Shown here in pieces: positions 5,172-5,522 of a DNA stretch of 5,522 nt. The notes below the pieces were generated by a model. The model saw only the letters and a program-made list of their open reading frames with translations. It was not told where the DNA came from and ran no database searches. Position numbers and translations under genes: made by a program. Source of the DNA: UBA11855 sp964591705 (GTDB lineage Archaea > Thermoproteota > Bathyarchaeia > Bathyarchaeales > Bathycorpusculaceae); NCBI GenBank assembly GCA_964591705.1, contig CAZQCX010000069.1, forward strand, positions 1 to 5,522, given 5' to 3'. Position 1 is the stretch's first letter, and every line of letters begins with the position of its first letter.

Positions 5172-5206
5172 TTTGTCTGGAAGCCCCACACCATGACAGA
5201 CTGTCA
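5172..5206. repeat. Overlapping hairpin and 13-bp palindrome
   Basis: TTTGTCTGG (5172-5180) can pair with CCATGACAGA (5191-5200) with one bulged T, a G-U pair and a 10-nt loop. The alternative is the perfect 6-1-6 palindrome TGACAG-A-CTGTCA at 5194-5206. The two structures exclude each other. Confidence 0.4.
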
Positions 5207-5248
5207 ACTAACATTTTGCGATTGGCGGGCGACACAAGAGCGCCAACG

Positions 5249-5412
5249 AAAAAAAGGAATAAGCATAACCATGATGGGACAAAAGAAAGGATTAGGAACG
5301 CCGCTTTTCTCCCGTAGTTGCTGGATTTCGGAAACGACTGATTGCACGTAGCTGACGAGATGTCGGGTGAGTATCTATGTGGGTAGCGGAAGGCTTTGAA
5401 TTTGTCCGCTAC
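5249..5412 (-). ncRNA. Candidate structured small RNA
   Basis: On the minus strand the TATATA element at 5432-5440 (nearly symmetric) would place a start close to 5410. That is the exact edge of a perfect 8-bp hairpin (5383-5412). A second stem pairs 5274-5285 with 5304-5315 at 11 of 12 positions, including one G-U and one C-C mismatch. A T7 tract at 5255-5249 could end the transcript at about 160 nt. No known RNA family motif (5S, SRP, RNase P, box C/D, box H/ACA) is recognised. Confidence 0.25.
5383..5412. repeat. Perfect 8-bp hairpin GTAGCGGA/TCCGCTAC
   Basis: Arms at 5383-5390 and 5405-5412 are perfectly complementary around a 14-nt loop. The GTAGCG/CGCTAC core is the same as that of the inner arms of the inverted repeat at 1578-1627, which also has a 14-nt loop. 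Confidence 0.65.
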
Positions 5413-5424
5413 GGTGAGAGAGAC

Positions 5425-5441
5425 GAAGTAGCTATATATCG
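5425..5441 (+). promoter_or_regulatory. Promoter of tRNA-Val
   Basis: CTATATATC at 5432-5440 follows GAAGTAG and is centred about 32 nt before the mature tRNA 5' end. The transcript would start a few bases upstream of the tRNA, as is usual in archaea. Confidence 0.65.
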
Positions 5442-5467
5442 GAAAAGTAAGTAGTAATCTAATTCAG

Positions 5468-5522
5468 GGGCCGGTAGTCTAGCTCGGTTAGGACATCTGC
5501 TTGACGTGCAGAAGGTCGCCGG
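5468..5522 (+). tRNA. tRNA-Val(GAC), partial (3' part outside window)
   Basis: The acceptor strand GGGCCGG is followed by TA and a D-arm GTCT-AGCTCGGTTA-GGAC. A26 comes next, then the anticodon stem TCTGC/GCAGA around the loop TTGACGT, giving anticodon GAC for valine. The variable loop is AGGTC and the 5' strand of the T-stem is GCCGG, where the window ends. All stems are perfect and no intron is present. The T-loop, 3' acceptor strand and any attachment site at the 3' end cannot be seen. Confidence 0.95.

Larger units (their letters stand above)
5014..5467. other. Gene-free region rich in short inverted repeats
   Basis: No credible protein gene lies in these 454 bp. Inverted repeats are at 5018-5030, 5112-5127 (ATTTCA/TGAAAT, 4-nt loop), 5172-5200, 5194-5206, 5222-5246 (TTGGCG/CGCCAA, 13-nt loop), 5274-5315 and 5383-5412. 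A minus-strand frame stays open from 5463 to 5155 but has no ATG, GTG or TTG start near its beginning. The TATA box of tRNA-Val lies at the right end. Confidence 0.55.

Noticed and set aside
5271..5351. 26-codon plus-strand open frame starting ATGATG
   Set aside because: The only AGGA-like motif is too far upstream, and the codons overlap the candidate RNA stem. Too short to support.
5155..5463. Minus-strand frame open for about 100 codons with a hydrophobic stretch
   Set aside because: There is no ATG, GTG or TTG in its first three quarters and no ribosome-binding site. It also runs into the tRNA-Val promoter.

Overview
The window is archaeal chromosomal DNA. Evidence for this is a type II tRNA-Ser and a tRNA-Val of archaeal form at the two edges, TATA-type promoter elements with purine/A-rich BRE-like flanks, Shine-Dalgarno motifs (GGAG, GAGGTG, GGTGA) on several genes, T-tract terminators, and a large secreted, C-terminally membrane-anchored beta-propeller protein of the kind common in uncultured TACK archaea. 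A Bathyarchaeia-like source is my best guess, from protein style only and not from a search.

Layout from left to right. (1) 1-55: 5' part of tRNA-Ser(UGA) on the minus strand, cut by the window edge. (2) 109-531 (+): a 140-residue JAMM/MPN zinc isopeptidase. It converges on (3) 528-875 (-): a 115-residue HExxH zincin of ImmA/IrrE-like or minimal-gluzincin type. The two genes share a TTAA that is the stop codon of both. (4) 1155-1511 (-): a three-helix membrane protein resembling DUF5658. (5) 1512-1741: a divergent intergenic region with a 50-bp imperfect inverted repeat, a strong TATA promoter and a palindrome at the predicted transcription start. (6) 1742-4228 (+): an 828-residue secreted PQQ-like beta-propeller surface protein, followed by a T-rich terminator. 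(7) 4261-4830: no intact gene. It holds a possibly decayed minus-strand coding remnant, two TGGAC/GTCCA inverted repeats and a 167-bp MITE-like element with 29-bp imperfect terminal inverted repeats and perfect 8-bp flanking direct repeats. (8) 4831-5013 (+): a 60-residue, eight-cysteine protein. (9) 5014-5467: no credible gene, but dense in short inverted repeats and a possible structured RNA on the minus strand. (10) 5468-5522: 5' part of tRNA-Val(GAC), cut by the right edge, with a clear TATA box.

The genes do not form one obvious operon. Two small zinc metalloproteases lie tail to tail, which may be chance or may reflect a shared protein-turnover role. The large surface protein stands alone as its own transcription unit. 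The tRNA-bounded right half looks like a low-density region where a small mobile element has inserted. I see no CRISPR array, no integrase or transposase gene and no defence system. The best candidates for new biology are the MITE, the zincin next to the JAMM protein, the eight-cysteine protein and the possible RNA at 5249-5412.
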